Source: an uncultured Pelagibacteraceae bacterium (GTDB lineage Bacteria > Pseudomonadota > Alphaproteobacteria > Pelagibacterales > Pelagibacteraceae). Taken from it: a stretch of 64,000 bases of DNA. Made by a program: the position numbers and the translations under genes. The notes beneath the pieces are model-generated. The model did no database searches, was not told the origin of the DNA, and saw only the letters and a list, made by a program, of their open reading frames with translations. Shown here piece after piece: positions 47,276 through 55,898 of this stretch. The stretch covers positions 1 to 64,000 of the forward strand of contig CACITU010000004.1 in NCBI GenBank assembly GCA_902589725.1. The letters are read 5' to 3'. Position 1 is the stretch's first letter. Each line of letters starts with the position of its first letter.

Positions 47276-48186
47276 TGAAAAAAAATGTCATTGTATCATT
47301 AGCTGATTCAAATTATTTCCCTTTATTAAATGAGCTAATAGACTCTATAAAAAGATTTAAGGAAAGCTCTGATGTTGCAATTTGTATTTTAGATGCTGGT
47401 CTATCAGATGATCAAAAAACACAATTATCGCTAAAAGTAGACGAAATAAGATCAGCAGAGTGGGATATAAAAGTTCCAGATAGTAAAATTAAAGGACGCG
47501 AATGGTTAAAGAGTCAAGTATCCAGGGCTTTTTTGCCAAAATATTTTCCAAGCTACGAAAAATATTTATGGATTGATTGTGATGCTTGGGTAAATGAGTG
47601 GCAATCTGTTGAGCTTTATTTTAAAGCGTGTGAAAATGGTAAATTAGGAATTACACAAACTATCGGACCAGGTTACAAAATTACTTCTAAAGTAAATTGG
47701 GTTTTTGGAAAACTAGCAATTATTAAGTCTCAAAATTTTAAACACGCAATAAAGTCTAATATCAATTTAGAAAAAGCTAGAAAGTTAGCCTTTGCACCTC
47801 ACATCAATATTGGTGTATTTTCTTTAGAAAAAAATTCAATTTGCTGGAATTCATGGCAAGAAAATTTAAAACAAACACTTAAAGGTGGGGAAATATTTGG
47901 ATCAGAACAATTGGCAATGAATATGTCTGTGTATGTTGACAACGTAGAAACTGAATTTCTTCCTTTAAACTGCAATTGGATCACTAGTAATCTTTTGCCA
48001 AAATTTGATGAACATAAAGATACATGGGTCGAACCTTATTTGCCTAACAATAAAATTGGAATTATGCATTTAGCAGCTGGTATCTGGAAAAATAATGAAG
48101 ATATGAGATTAAATAAGGACATTAAAATAGAAATTAAAAGTCTTGCAGGAAAAATTTTAAATAAAAGTTTAAGATTTAATAATTAA
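47275..48186 (+). CDS. GT8-like glycosyltransferase
   Basis: A 303-residue protein with a GT-A fold: VIVSLADSNYFPLLNELIDS at the N-terminus, a DxD motif in YLWIDCDAWVNEW (near residue 103) and a C-terminal His in IGIMHLAAGIWK. GT8 enzymes transfer glucose, galactose or glucuronate. No similarity to a specific member is claimed. It lies between pssA (1-base overlap) and rlmE (immediate). In its place a lipopolysaccharide or envelope sugar role is plausible. Confidence 0.65.
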   Translation: MKKNVIVSLADSNYFPLLNELIDSIKRFKESSDVAICILDAGLSDDQKTQLSLKVDEIRSAEWDIKVPDSKIKGREWLKSQVSRAFLPKYFPSYEKYLWIDCDAWVNEWQSVELYFKACENGKLGITQTIGPGYKITSKVNWVFGKLAIIKSQNFKHAIKSNINLEKARKLAFAPHINIGVFSLEKNSICWNSWQENLKQTLKGGEIFGSEQLAMNMSVYVDNVETEFLPLNCNWITSNLLPKFDEHKDTWVEPYLPNNKIGIMHLAAGIWKNNEDMRLNKDIKIEIKSLAGKILNKSLRFNN

Positions 48187-48798
48187 TTGAAAAAAAATAA
48201 AATCTCCAAGAACTGGGTTAATAAACAGCGTAGAGATATCTATGTAAGACAATCCAAAGTTGATGGGTATCGTGCTAGATCCGCTTATAAATTAATTGAA
48301 ATTGACGAAAAATTTAAAATTTTCAAAGGTGGATTATCAGTAATTGATATTGGAGCTGCGCCAGGGAGCTGGTCACAATATGCTCTCAAAGCATCTAAAA
48401 GTGGAAAACTGATTTCTATAGATATTAAAAAAATGGAACCTATAGGTAACAGTGTCCAAATACAAGGAGATTTCACTGAGGAAAAAACACAAGAAGAAAT
48501 TAAAAAATACATAAACGACAAAGTTGACGTTGTGATGTCTGATATGGCTGTAGACACAACGGGTATTAAAAATATAGACTCAATACAAACTGGAGAATTA
48601 TGTAAAGAAGCAATGTCTTTTGCAAAAGATCTAATTAAAAATAATGGATTTTTTATTTCCAAAATTTTTATGGGTGGAACATTTAACGAAATCGTCGCAG
48701 AGGGAAAAAAATACTTCAAAGAAGTTAAGGTTTTTAAACCAAAATCTAGTAGGAAAGATTCAAAAGAAAGTTTTATAATTTGTAGAAAAGTTCGTTAG
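48187..48798 (+). CDS. rlmE: 23S rRNA 2'-O-ribose methyltransferase RlmE (FtsJ)
   Basis: RlmE methylates U2552 of 23S rRNA and helps late ribosome assembly. Motifs are YRARSAYKLIEIDEKFKIF, SAM-binding VIDIGAAPGSWSQYAL, the catalytic VVMSDMAVDTTG with Asp, and a final Lys in FKPKSSRKDSKESFI. The start is a TTG that directly follows the TAA of the preceding gene; no ATG or GTG lies in a suitable place. A protein of 203 residues is normal. Confidence 0.9.
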   Translation: MKKNKISKNWVNKQRRDIYVRQSKVDGYRARSAYKLIEIDEKFKIFKGGLSVIDIGAAPGSWSQYALKASKSGKLISIDIKKMEPIGNSVQIQGDFTEEKTQEEIKKYINDKVDVVMSDMAVDTTGIKNIDSIQTGELCKEAMSFAKDLIKNNGFFISKIFMGGTFNEIVAEGKKYFKEVKVFKPKSSRKDSKESFIICRKVR

Positions 48799-48835
48799 AG
48801 ACTTTTAATTTAAAAGGAATCATATATAAAAGATT

Positions 48836-49912
48836 ATGGTTCTTATAAAAGAAGCACTCACCTTTGATGATGTTACATTAGCTCCAAAGTATTCAGAAAT
48901 ATTACCTTCTGATGCAGACACTAGTGTCTCTTTAACAAAGCATTTGAAACTCAAAATTCCACTTTTGTCATCTGCAATGGATACTGTTACTGAGAGCAGA
49001 ATGGCAATAGCTCTAGCTAAAGCTGGTGGTATTGGTGTAATTCATAGAAATCTAGATATAAAAAAACAATTATCAGAGATAAAAAAGGTTAAAAAACAAA
49101 AACTGATTGTAGGAGCAGCCGTAGGTGCGTCACCAAATGAATTTGTTAGAGCCAAAGAGATAATTAGAGAAGATGTAGATTTAATCGTAGTAGATACTGC
49201 TCACGGCCATACAAAGAAAGTTGGTGAAATAATCAAATATATAAAAAAAATAAAAAACAGCAAAACTGCTTTATGTGCAGGAAATATTGCAACTCCAGAG
49301 GCTGCAAAATTTCTGATAAAGTTAGGAGTAGATATAATTAAAATTGGTATAGGGCCTGGTTCTATTTGCACAACAAGATTGGTTGCTGGAATAGGAGTTC
49401 CTCAATTAAGCGCAATTTTAGCTGTAAGAAATGGTTTAAAGAACAAAAATGTTAAAATAATATCTGATGGAGGAATAAAATATTCTGGTGATTTAGCGAA
49501 AGCTTTCGCTGCAGGAGCTGATGCTGTAATGATTGGATCTTTATTTGCAGGTACAAATGAAACTCCAGGAAAATTAATTAAAAAAAATGGACAACTTTTC
49601 AAAAGTTTTAGAGGTATGGGATCTGTAGGGGCTATGAATAAAGGATCAGCTGATAGATACTTTCAAAAAAAACAAAAAGATTCCTCAAAATATGTACCTG
49701 AAGGTGTTGAGGGTTTTGTAAAATATAAAGGAGATGTTGGGAGTATTATTTATAAATTGATCGGTGGATTGAAATCTTCTATGGGTTATCTTGGATCAAA
49801 AACAATCATGAAATTGAGAAATAAACCACAATTTGTGAAAATTACAAAAGCTGGATTTTATGAAAGTATGGTTCATAATGTAGATGTAGTAAAAAACGAC
49901 AGTAAATATTAA
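48836..49912 (+). CDS. guaB: IMP dehydrogenase lacking CBS domains
   Basis: Converts IMP to XMP for guanine nucleotides. The catalytic barrel is complete: [32 protein letters not shown], active-site Cys178 in [46 protein letters not shown] and the flap with SADRYFQKK and VPEGVEGFV. The usual tandem CBS (Bateman) module that interrupts the barrel is missing: [20 protein letters not shown] runs straight through at about residue 88. The length of 358 residues (about 490 in most bacteria) agrees. Its stop overlaps the next gene by one base. GMP synthase follows one gene later. Confidence 0.94.
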   Translation: MVLIKEALTFDDVTLAPKYSEILPSDADTSVSLTKHLKLKIPLLSSAMDTVTESRMAIALAKAGGIGVIHRNLDIKKQLSEIKKVKKQKLIVGAAVGASPNEFVRAKEIIREDVDLIVVDTAHGHTKKVGEIIKYIKKIKNSKTALCAGNIATPEAAKFLIKLGVDIIKIGIGPGSICTTRLVAGIGVPQLSAILAVRNGLKNKNVKIISDGGIKYSGDLAKAFAAGADAVMIGSLFAGTNETPGKLIKKNGQLFKSFRGMGSVGAMNKGSADRYFQKKQKDSSKYVPEGVEGFVKYKGDVGSIIYKLIGGLKSSMGYLGSKTIMKLRNKPQFVKITKAGFYESMVHNVDVVKNDSKY

Positions 49913-50352
49913 TGAGCAAATTTTTTAAATTTATAGGATTAATACTTTTAATAGCTTCTTTTAGTAGCACATCTTTTGGTAAAGAAAATTTTTTTAATCA
50001 AGCTTTAGAATTGTTTAAAAAAGAAAAATATGAAGATGCACGTTTTTTATTTGAGAGAAATATAGTTTTTAACCCGAAAGATGCAAATTCATATTTATAT
50101 TTAGCAAAAATATACAACCAAGAAGAAAATCAAAGAAAAGAAGAGCAAAATTTAGAAACAACTCTCTTAATTGAGCCTAATAACGAGGAAGCTTTATTGA
50201 TGTTAATGAAAATTGCTTTAGAAAAATCTAATTATGAAAAAGTCAAAGATCTTTCAGATAAGTTTGTGAAAGTTTGTAAAAATTTATGTAATGAAAATAA
50301 AGGTATTCAAGAGTCATTAAAAAATTTAGAACCTAAAAATAATGAGTCTTGA
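49912..50352 (+). CDS. Small exported TPR-containing protein
   Basis: A 146-residue protein with a signal peptide ([20 protein letters not shown]) and two or three TPR-like units ([20 protein letters not shown], then [20 protein letters not shown]). Sits between guaB and guaA with 1-base and 11-base overlaps, so is probably co-transcribed with them. The function is not readable. Confidence 0.65.
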   Translation: MSKFFKFIGLILLIASFSSTSFGKENFFNQALELFKKEKYEDARFLFERNIVFNPKDANSYLYLAKIYNQEENQRKEEQNLETTLLIEPNNEEALLMLMKIALEKSNYEKVKDLSDKFVKVCKNLCNENKGIQESLKNLEPKNNES

Positions 50353-51904
50353 TAAAAATCTTAATAAAATCATAATTATAGATTTTGGTTCGCAATTTAC
50401 TCAATTAATTGCAAGAAGAGTAAGAGAACTAGGTGTTTTTTCTGAAATAGTAAGTCATAAAAAAATAAAACTAAAAGACATAAATAACAGTATTAAAGGA
50501 ATAGTATTATCTGGCGGTCCATTAAATGTTTACCAAATAAACAAGTATTCTTTTGATAAAAATATTCTAAAACTTGATATACCAGTTCTTGGAATTTGTT
50601 TTGGGCATCAAATTTTGTCAAAACTTAATGGAGGAAGAGTAAAACAATCGAAACATAGAGAATTTGGTCTAGCTAATGTTTATAAAAAAAATGACAGTTT
50701 TTTAACAAAAAATTTCTTTGGAAATAAAAAATCCAAACAAGTTTGGATGAGCCATGCGGATCAAGTTTCAAAACTCCCAAAGAATTTTAAAGTTGTTGCA
50801 TCAAGCACTAATTCAAAATTTGCAATTGTTGAAAATAAATTCAAAAAATATTATGGAGTGCAATTTCATCCTGAAGTAACACATACAGAGAATGGAAAAA
50901 AATTAATAAGTAATTTTATATTTTTAATTTGTAAAATAAAAAGAAATTGGTCCTCTAAGGATCAAAAAAATCAGCTTATCAAAAATATTAAAAAACAAGT
51001 TGGAAATAAAAAAGTTATTTGTGCATTATCAGGAGGTGTGGATAGTAGTGTAGTTGCTCAGCTACTGAATAAAGCTATTGGTAAAAAACTTTATTGTATT
51101 TTTGTAAACACTGGCCTTCTAAGAAAAAATGAGGAAATACAAGTAGTTCAGACATTTAAAAAACGTTTAAAGATGAATTTAATTTATGTAAATGCTGAAA
51201 AGGAATTTTTAAAAAAGTTAAAGAATGTTTCTGACCCAGAGAAAAAAAGAAAAATAATTGGTAATTTATTTATTAAAATTTTTGAACGATATGCCAAGAA
51301 AATTAAAAATGTTAAATTTTTAGCTCAAGGTACTCTATATCCAGATTTAATTGAGAGCAAATCTGTTACTGGAAGCCAAACCTCAAAAATAAAATCTCAT
51401 CATAATGTGGGTGGTTTACCAAAAAAAATGAATTTAAAGTTAGTAGAACCACTTAAATTTTTATTTAAGGACGAGGTTAGAAAATTAGGATTAGAGCTTA
51501 AATTAAGTAAAGAAATTATTTCAAGACATCCATTTCCTGGACCAGGCTTAGCAATTAGAATGCCTGGTAAGATAACGTATGAAAAAATTAAAATTTTAAA
51601 AGAAGCTGATTATTATTTTATTCAAGCGTTAAAAGATCACGGTCTTTATCATAAGATTTGGCAAGCTTATGCTGCTTTGCTACCTGTAAAAACAGTTGGA
51701 GTAATGGGTGATAATCGTACTTATGAATATCTCTGCTTATTAAGAGCAATAACTTCCTACGATGGAATGACAGCAGATTATTATGAATTTAAAAAGTCTT
51801 TTATGCAATCTATCTCAAATAAAATAGTTAACAGTATAAGAGGTATAAACAGAGTTGTTTATGATGTTACTTCAAAACCACCTAGCACTATAGAGTTAGA
51901 ATAA
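50342..51904 (+). CDS. guaA: GMP synthase (glutamine-hydrolysing) GuaA
   Basis: Converts XMP to GMP. The N-terminal glutaminase has [20 protein letters not shown], the nucleophile Cys in [10 protein letters not shown] and His-Glu in [11 protein letters not shown]; the synthetase has the PP-loop [14 protein letters not shown], and the C-terminal dimerisation part ends [14 protein letters not shown]. The length of 520 residues is complete. It works with the guaB two genes upstream. The start ATG lies inside the TPR gene. Confidence 0.98.
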   Translation: MSLDKNLNKIIIIDFGSQFTQLIARRVRELGVFSEIVSHKKIKLKDINNSIKGIVLSGGPLNVYQINKYSFDKNILKLDIPVLGICFGHQILSKLNGGRVKQSKHREFGLANVYKKNDSFLTKNFFGNKKSKQVWMSHADQVSKLPKNFKVVASSTNSKFAIVENKFKKYYGVQFHPEVTHTENGKKLISNFIFLICKIKRNWSSKDQKNQLIKNIKKQVGNKKVICALSGGVDSSVVAQLLNKAIGKKLYCIFVNTGLLRKNEEIQVVQTFKKRLKMNLIYVNAEKEFLKKLKNVSDPEKKRKIIGNLFIKIFERYAKKIKNVKFLAQGTLYPDLIESKSVTGSQTSKIKSHHNVGGLPKKMNLKLVEPLKFLFKDEVRKLGLELKLSKEIISRHPFPGPGLAIRMPGKITYEKIKILKEADYYFIQALKDHGLYHKIWQAYAALLPVKTVGVMGDNRTYEYLCLLRAITSYDGMTADYYEFKKSFMQSISNKIVNSIRGINRVVYDVTSKPPSTIELE

Positions 51905-52258
51905 ATGTTAAAAAAAGCTTTGTTTTTTTTTAACGAAAATTGGAAAATTTATACTACAATTATTTTAATTATAATTACATTTCTATCTCTATATCCTTTA
52001 AAACAACAGGCAAGCTTTCCAGGTGACGACAAGTTCCATCATTTGATAGCCTATTCATTTTTAACAATATGCATAGGTTTACGTAAACCACAAAATTATA
52101 TCTTAATATTAATTTTTTTTTCATTTTACAGTGGCTTTATTGAAATAATACAACCTTACGTAAATCGATTTGCAGAAATTGAGGACTTTATTTTTAATAA
52201 TATAGGAATAATAATAGGTTTTGTGATAGGGACTTTTGTAAAAAAAATTAAGTTATAA
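51905..52258 (+). CDS. VanZ-family membrane protein
   Basis: A 117-residue protein of three or four membrane helices with the VanZ pattern: DDKFHHLIAYSFLTICIGLR, then FIEIIQPYVNRFAEIEDFIFNNIGIIIG. The His in HHLIAY and Asp/Asn near the ends of helices are conserved in the family. No link to teicoplanin resistance is expected in this background. It abuts guaA. Confidence 0.8.
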   Translation: MLKKALFFFNENWKIYTTIILIIITFLSLYPLKQQASFPGDDKFHHLIAYSFLTICIGLRKPQNYILILIFFSFYSGFIEIIQPYVNRFAEIEDFIFNNIGIIIGFVIGTFVKKIKL

Positions 52259-52306
52259 TATTTTTATCTCATTGAATTAAACTTATTTGGTAGTATTAAT
52301 AAACTT

Positions 52307-52726
52307 ATGAAATATTTACATACAATGATTAGAATTAAAGATGTAGATGAGTCTTTAAGATTTTTCTGTGAAGGGCTTGGTTTGAAAGAAACAAGAAGGA
52401 AAGAAAGTGAAAAGGGTAGATACACTTTAATTTTTCTAGCAGCTCCAAATGATGATAAAGCAGAGATAGAATTAACTTATAATTGGGATGGTGATGAGCT
52501 TGGAGAAGGTTCAAGAAATTTTGGCCATTTGGCATACAGAGTAGACAATATTTATGAAACCTGTCAAAGATTAATGGATATGGGGTACACTATTAATAGA
52601 CCACCAAGAGATGGACATATGGCTTTCGTCAGATCACCAGACAAAATTTCAATTGAAATACTTCAAGAGGGAAATTTAGAACCTAAAGAGCCTTGGGCTT
52701 CAATGGAGAATACTGGTACCTGGTAA
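52307..52726 (+). CDS. gloA: Lactoylglutathione lyase (glyoxalase I)
   Basis: Isomerises the methylglyoxal-glutathione hemithioacetal. The metal ligands are His in YLHTMIRIKD, Glu in AEIELTYNWD, His in RNFGHLAYRVD and Glu in ISIEILQEG, and the N- and C-terminal halves form the double VOC unit. A length of 139 residues is normal. It stands between the VanZ gene and a conserved hypothetical gene. Confidence 0.92.
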   Translation: MKYLHTMIRIKDVDESLRFFCEGLGLKETRRKESEKGRYTLIFLAAPNDDKAEIELTYNWDGDELGEGSRNFGHLAYRVDNIYETCQRLMDMGYTINRPPRDGHMAFVRSPDKISIEILQEGNLEPKEPWASMENTGTW

Positions 52727-52736
52727 TATTTTTCTA

Positions 52737-53138
52737 ATGTGGATTGCTAAGTTTAACAAACCATACAAGGAAAAAATTAAAAAATTAACTTTTAATTTTG
52801 CAGATATTAAGAAAGGTGAAACGATGCTAATTTCATCTCCAAGTTCAATAGTAAAATATATTCATAAAATTCCTAAAGGTAAAAAAAAGACAGTTATTGA
52901 AATGAGAGAAGCTTTAGCTAAAAAAGCCAAAGCTAACAAAACGTGCCCAGTATCTACAGGGATTTTTTTAAGAATTGCTATAGAGGCATCATTAGAGGAA
53001 CAAATTAAAAAAAAAACTAAAAAACCAAAACTTCCTTTTTGGAGAATTATTGACGAAAAATCTCCTATTGCAAAGAAACTATCTATATCTAAAAAGCTTT
53101 TGAAAGCATATAAGAACCAAGAATTTATAAATGAGTAA
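52737..53138 (+). CDS. MGMT-like (alkyltransferase-fold) uncharacterised protein
   Basis: A 133-residue protein with KTVIEMREALAKKAK, NKTCPVSTGIFLRIAIEASL and PFWRIIDEKSPIAKKL, a pattern shared with a little-studied bacterial family related in layout to the DNA-binding winged part of methylguanine-DNA methyltransferase. The reactive PCHRV motif of true alkyltransferases is absent; Cys stands in TCPVSTG instead. It starts 10 bases after gloA and overlaps panB by 8 bases. Function unproven. Confidence 0.5.
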   Translation: MWIAKFNKPYKEKIKKLTFNFADIKKGETMLISSPSSIVKYIHKIPKGKKKTVIEMREALAKKAKANKTCPVSTGIFLRIAIEASLEEQIKKKTKKPKLPFWRIIDEKSPIAKKLSISKKLLKAYKNQEFINE

Positions 53139-53901
53139 AATTAAAAAATTTGTTGCAAAAAAAAATAAGTCAAAAATAGTTAGTCTAACTGCCTATTCAA
53201 AAAATATTGCTTCTATATTAGATAATTATTGTGATTTAATTTTAGTAGGAGACTCACTTGGTTCAGTTTTATACAATTATAAATCTACAAGAGAAGTAAA
53301 TTTGAGCACTATGATTGAACACTCTAAAAGTGTGAGAATGGGTATAAAAAAAAGTTTAATGATTGTTGATATGCCACATAACACTTATCGAACTCCTAAA
53401 GAGGCAGTGAAAAATGCAAAACAGATAATGAAAAAAACAAAGTGTGACGGTGTAAAATTAGAAGGTGGAAAAAAAGTTTATGAAATAATCAAATCTTTAA
53501 TTAAAAACAAAATTCCAGTCATGGGCCATCTAGGGTTGCTTCCTCAGTCAGATAAAACTTTCAAATTTAAAGGAAAAAAAAAGTTAGAGAGAAACAACAT
53601 TATAAGAGACTCACAATTATTAGAAAAAGCTGGAGTGTTTTCAATTGTTTTAGAATGTGTTGAAACTTCTTTAGCAAAGCTTGTCACGCAAAAATTAAAG
53701 ATACCAACTATTGGTATTGGAGCTTCTAAATATTGTGATGGTCAAATATTAGTTTTTGATGACTTAATTGGTTTGAATCCAATGCATTATAGGTTCGTAA
53801 AAAAATATGCAAATATAAGAAAAGATTTTTCTAGAGCTGTTTCAAATTATTCAAAAGAAGTTAGAAAAATTAAATTTCCAAATAAAAAAAATTCTTATTA
53901 A
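53131..53901 (+). CDS. panB: 3-methyl-2-oxobutanoate hydroxymethyltransferase PanB
   Basis: First enzyme of the pantothenate pathway, moving a one-carbon unit from methylene-tetrahydrofolate to 2-oxoisovalerate. LTAYSKNIASILDNYCDLIL, GDSLGSVLYNY, DMPHNTYRTPKEAV, VKLEGGKKV, PVMGHLGLLPQS and GQILVFDDLIGL match the family, with the metal-binding Asp in GDSLGS and DMPHNT. The 256 residues are slightly short. No panC is visible in the window. The gene ends at 53901 and the convergent terC ends at the next base. Confidence 0.92.
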   Translation: MSKIKKFVAKKNKSKIVSLTAYSKNIASILDNYCDLILVGDSLGSVLYNYKSTREVNLSTMIEHSKSVRMGIKKSLMIVDMPHNTYRTPKEAVKNAKQIMKKTKCDGVKLEGGKKVYEIIKSLIKNKIPVMGHLGLLPQSDKTFKFKGKKKLERNNIIRDSQLLEKAGVFSIVLECVETSLAKLVTQKLKIPTIGIGASKYCDGQILVFDDLIGLNPMHYRFVKKYANIRKDFSRAVSNYSKEVRKIKFPNKKNSY

Positions 53902-54513
53902 TTAAAAGTATTTTTTAAATTCTTCATTAATATTTAATATTTCAAGATCAACCAATCCACCAATTACCAGTTGGAGTCCAACAATTAAGATGAATACCAA
54001 GCCAATATAAGCTATCCAAATATGTCTTTGTATGTAATGAGCCATATATGTTGCTAAAGCACCAGTTAAAACAACTGACAACATAAGTCCAAATATCATA
54101 AATCCAAAGTAACCTTTTGCAGCTGCAACTACACCAATTACATTATCAAAACTAATCATGATATCTGCAAATAAAACTTTTCCAATACTACTAATGTACG
54201 AAGGCTCTTTACCTTTTTTTGTAGTTGGTTTTACTTTTTTAATGTCTAATAAATCTTTTCTTAAATCATTTACTATCCAAATTAATAATAAACCACCTAA
54301 AATTTTTATAAAATAAAATTCAAATAAAAAGGTTGCAAAAATTGCAAAAAATATTTTAAAAACAAATGCCCCAATTACACCCCAAAGAATTATTTGTTTT
54401 CTGTTTTTTGGAACAAAATTTGATGCGATAGATCCAACAATCACCGCATTATCTGCTGTTAGTATAATTGTGATAAAAATTATATTGGTTAAAATTATGA
54501 GTTCTTCAATCAA
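53902..54513 (-). CDS. TerC-family membrane protein
   Basis: A 203-residue protein with about seven helices. The conserved acidic motif of the family is ILTADNAVIVGSIASNF in helix 1, and ADIMISFDNVIGVVAAA in a later helix, both with Asp-Asn pairs. Related proteins export manganese or other ions in some bacteria. It starts 100 bases from the adjacent TPR gene, with a hairpin in between that is a terminator on the other strand. Confidence 0.85.
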   Translation of the reverse strand: MIEELIILTNIIFITIILTADNAVIVGSIASNFVPKNRKQIILWGVIGAFVFKIFFAIFATFLFEFYFIKILGGLLLIWIVNDLRKDLLDIKKVKPTTKKGKEPSYISSIGKVLFADIMISFDNVIGVVAAAKGYFGFMIFGLMLSVVLTGALATYMAHYIQRHIWIAYIGLVFILIVGLQLVIGGLVDLEILNINEEFKKYF

Positions 54514-54560
54514 GGTGTATTAATATTATTTTAATTTATGAATTTTTCAATAAATACTAT

Positions 54561-54598
54561 TTTTAAGCTGGCAACTTTAATGCCAGCTTATTTTTATA
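54561..54598 (+). terminator. Hairpin with T-tract on the plus strand, behind terC
   Basis: TAAGCTGGCA (54564-54573) and TGCCAGCTTA (54581-54590) form a perfect 10-bp stem with a loop ACTTTAA, followed by TTTTTATATTTT on the plus strand. No plus gene is just upstream; the nearest is panB, ending at 53901. On the minus strand the hairpin is followed by A-rich sequence, so it would not serve the minus-strand genes around it. Confidence 0.75.
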
Positions 54599-54613
54599 TT
54601 TTATGAATGTAAA

Positions 54614-55099
54614 TTAATATTTAGATTTTTTAGTACCTTCAATAACTTGTTTTAACTGAGTATATTCTTTACAGTTACAGTTTTCTAATATTTTTAATCT
54701 TTCTTTCGCTAGGTTTAACCTGTTTGTTGCAACATACAGCTCACCCAAATATTCGTTTATACCTACATGATTTGGTTCAATTTCTAAACCTTGTAAGTAA
54801 TATTTTTCACCATTTTCATAATCACCCAGTTTTCTTGTAGTGAAGCCTAGATAGTTTAAAGTATCAGCTTTGTTAGGTTTTTCAGAATTTGATTTTAGAA
54901 GTAGCTTTTGAGCTTTAGCATATCTTTTTTTTGCTTTTTCAAACTTTCCTTTTTCTTCATATTTTTTTGCAAACTTAATTGATTCAACTGCTTTGTCATA
55001 ATTTGATTTTACTTTTGAAGAAGTAGAATCTGATCCTGCAGAGAAAGAGTTTGTTGTAAATAATATTAAAAATAAAAATACAAATATCTTTTTAATCAT
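54614..55099 (-). CDS. Exported TPR-repeat protein
   Basis: A 161-residue protein with signal peptide (FVFLFLILFTTNSFSAGS) and three TPR units (DKAVESIKFAKKYEEKGKFE, then KADTLNYLGFTTRKLGDYEN and GINEYLGELYVATNRLNLA). Two Cys near the C-terminus (ENCNCKEY) could form a disulfide. It follows pxpA with an 8-base overlap, so is likely in its operon. The function is unknown. Confidence 0.75.
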   Translation of the reverse strand: MIKKIFVFLFLILFTTNSFSAGSDSTSSKVKSNYDKAVESIKFAKKYEEKGKFEKAKKRYAKAQKLLLKSNSEKPNKADTLNYLGFTTRKLGDYENGEKYYLQGLEIEPNHVGINEYLGELYVATNRLNLAKERLKILENCNCKEYTQLKQVIEGTKKSKY

Positions 55100-55871
55100 T
55101 TATAAATTTCTCCATTTTATTTAAAGGTTTTAACTGCAATCCATTTTCTATCAGATTTTTTTTTATTGATTTTGCTGTAGATAACGAACTTTCGTTATCA
55201 CCATGTATGCACACAGAGTCAATTTCACAAGGTATCTGCTTTCCACTGTGACAATTAAGTGACTGATTTTTAACCATATTAAGCACATGTTTTTTGGCCT
55301 CTTCTGGATCGGTAATAAGAGCGTGTGGTTTTTTTCTAGAAACTAAGTTGCCATCATCTTCATAATTTCTATCTGCAAAAATCTCACAAGCAATACGCAT
55401 GTTTAGTTTTTTTGCTGCTATTTCCATCTTGGATCCGGTAGGAACTAAATAAATTAAATCCTTACTAATATCATTTATCGATTTTGCCAAAGTAGTTGCT
55501 AAATCAATATCTTCACAAGCCATATTATTTAAAGCACCATGTGGTTTAATATGAGTAACATTTTCTCCATGATCTTGAGCAATTTTTTGGAGAATTTCAT
55601 ATTGATCAATAATTAATTCCCTGACTTCATTTGATGAAAGACTCATTCTTTGTCTTCCAAAATTTTCTGGATCTTTAAAAGATGGGTGTGCTCCAATACT
55701 AACACCATTTTTTTTTGAAATTTGAATTACTTGTTTCATTGAATCACTGTCGCCTGCATGGTAACCACATGCTACATTAGCTGAATTTACTATTTCGAGT
55801 AAATCTGGATCATTCTTATTTGAATGATGTTTTGATTTTTCTCCTAAATCACAATTTATATTAATTTCCAT
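55092..55871 (-). CDS. pxpA: 5-oxoprolinase subunit A (LamB/YcsF family) PxpA
   Basis: Part of the ATP-dependent PxpABC enzyme that opens 5-oxoproline to glutamate. NINCDLGEKSKHH at the start, NVACGYHAGDS, IGAHPSFKDPENFGRQRM, VTHIKPHGALNNMACE and the final CIHGDNESS are family marks. The frame can begin at an ATG at 55895, but the ATG at 55871 gives the usual MEININCDLGE start and is preferred. It is divergent from pxpB, 27 bases away, instead of being in one operon with it. Confidence 0.93.
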   Translation of the reverse strand: MEININCDLGEKSKHHSNKNDPDLLEIVNSANVACGYHAGDSDSMKQVIQISKKNGVSIGAHPSFKDPENFGRQRMSLSSNEVRELIIDQYEILQKIAQDHGENVTHIKPHGALNNMACEDIDLATTLAKSINDISKDLIYLVPTGSKMEIAAKKLNMRIACEIFADRNYEDDGNLVSRKKPHALITDPEEAKKHVLNMVKNQSLNCHSGKQIPCEIDSVCIHGDNESSLSTAKSIKKNLIENGLQLKPLNKMEKFIND

Positions 55872-55898
55872 AGTCCCTAATGTTGAGTATAACATGGC

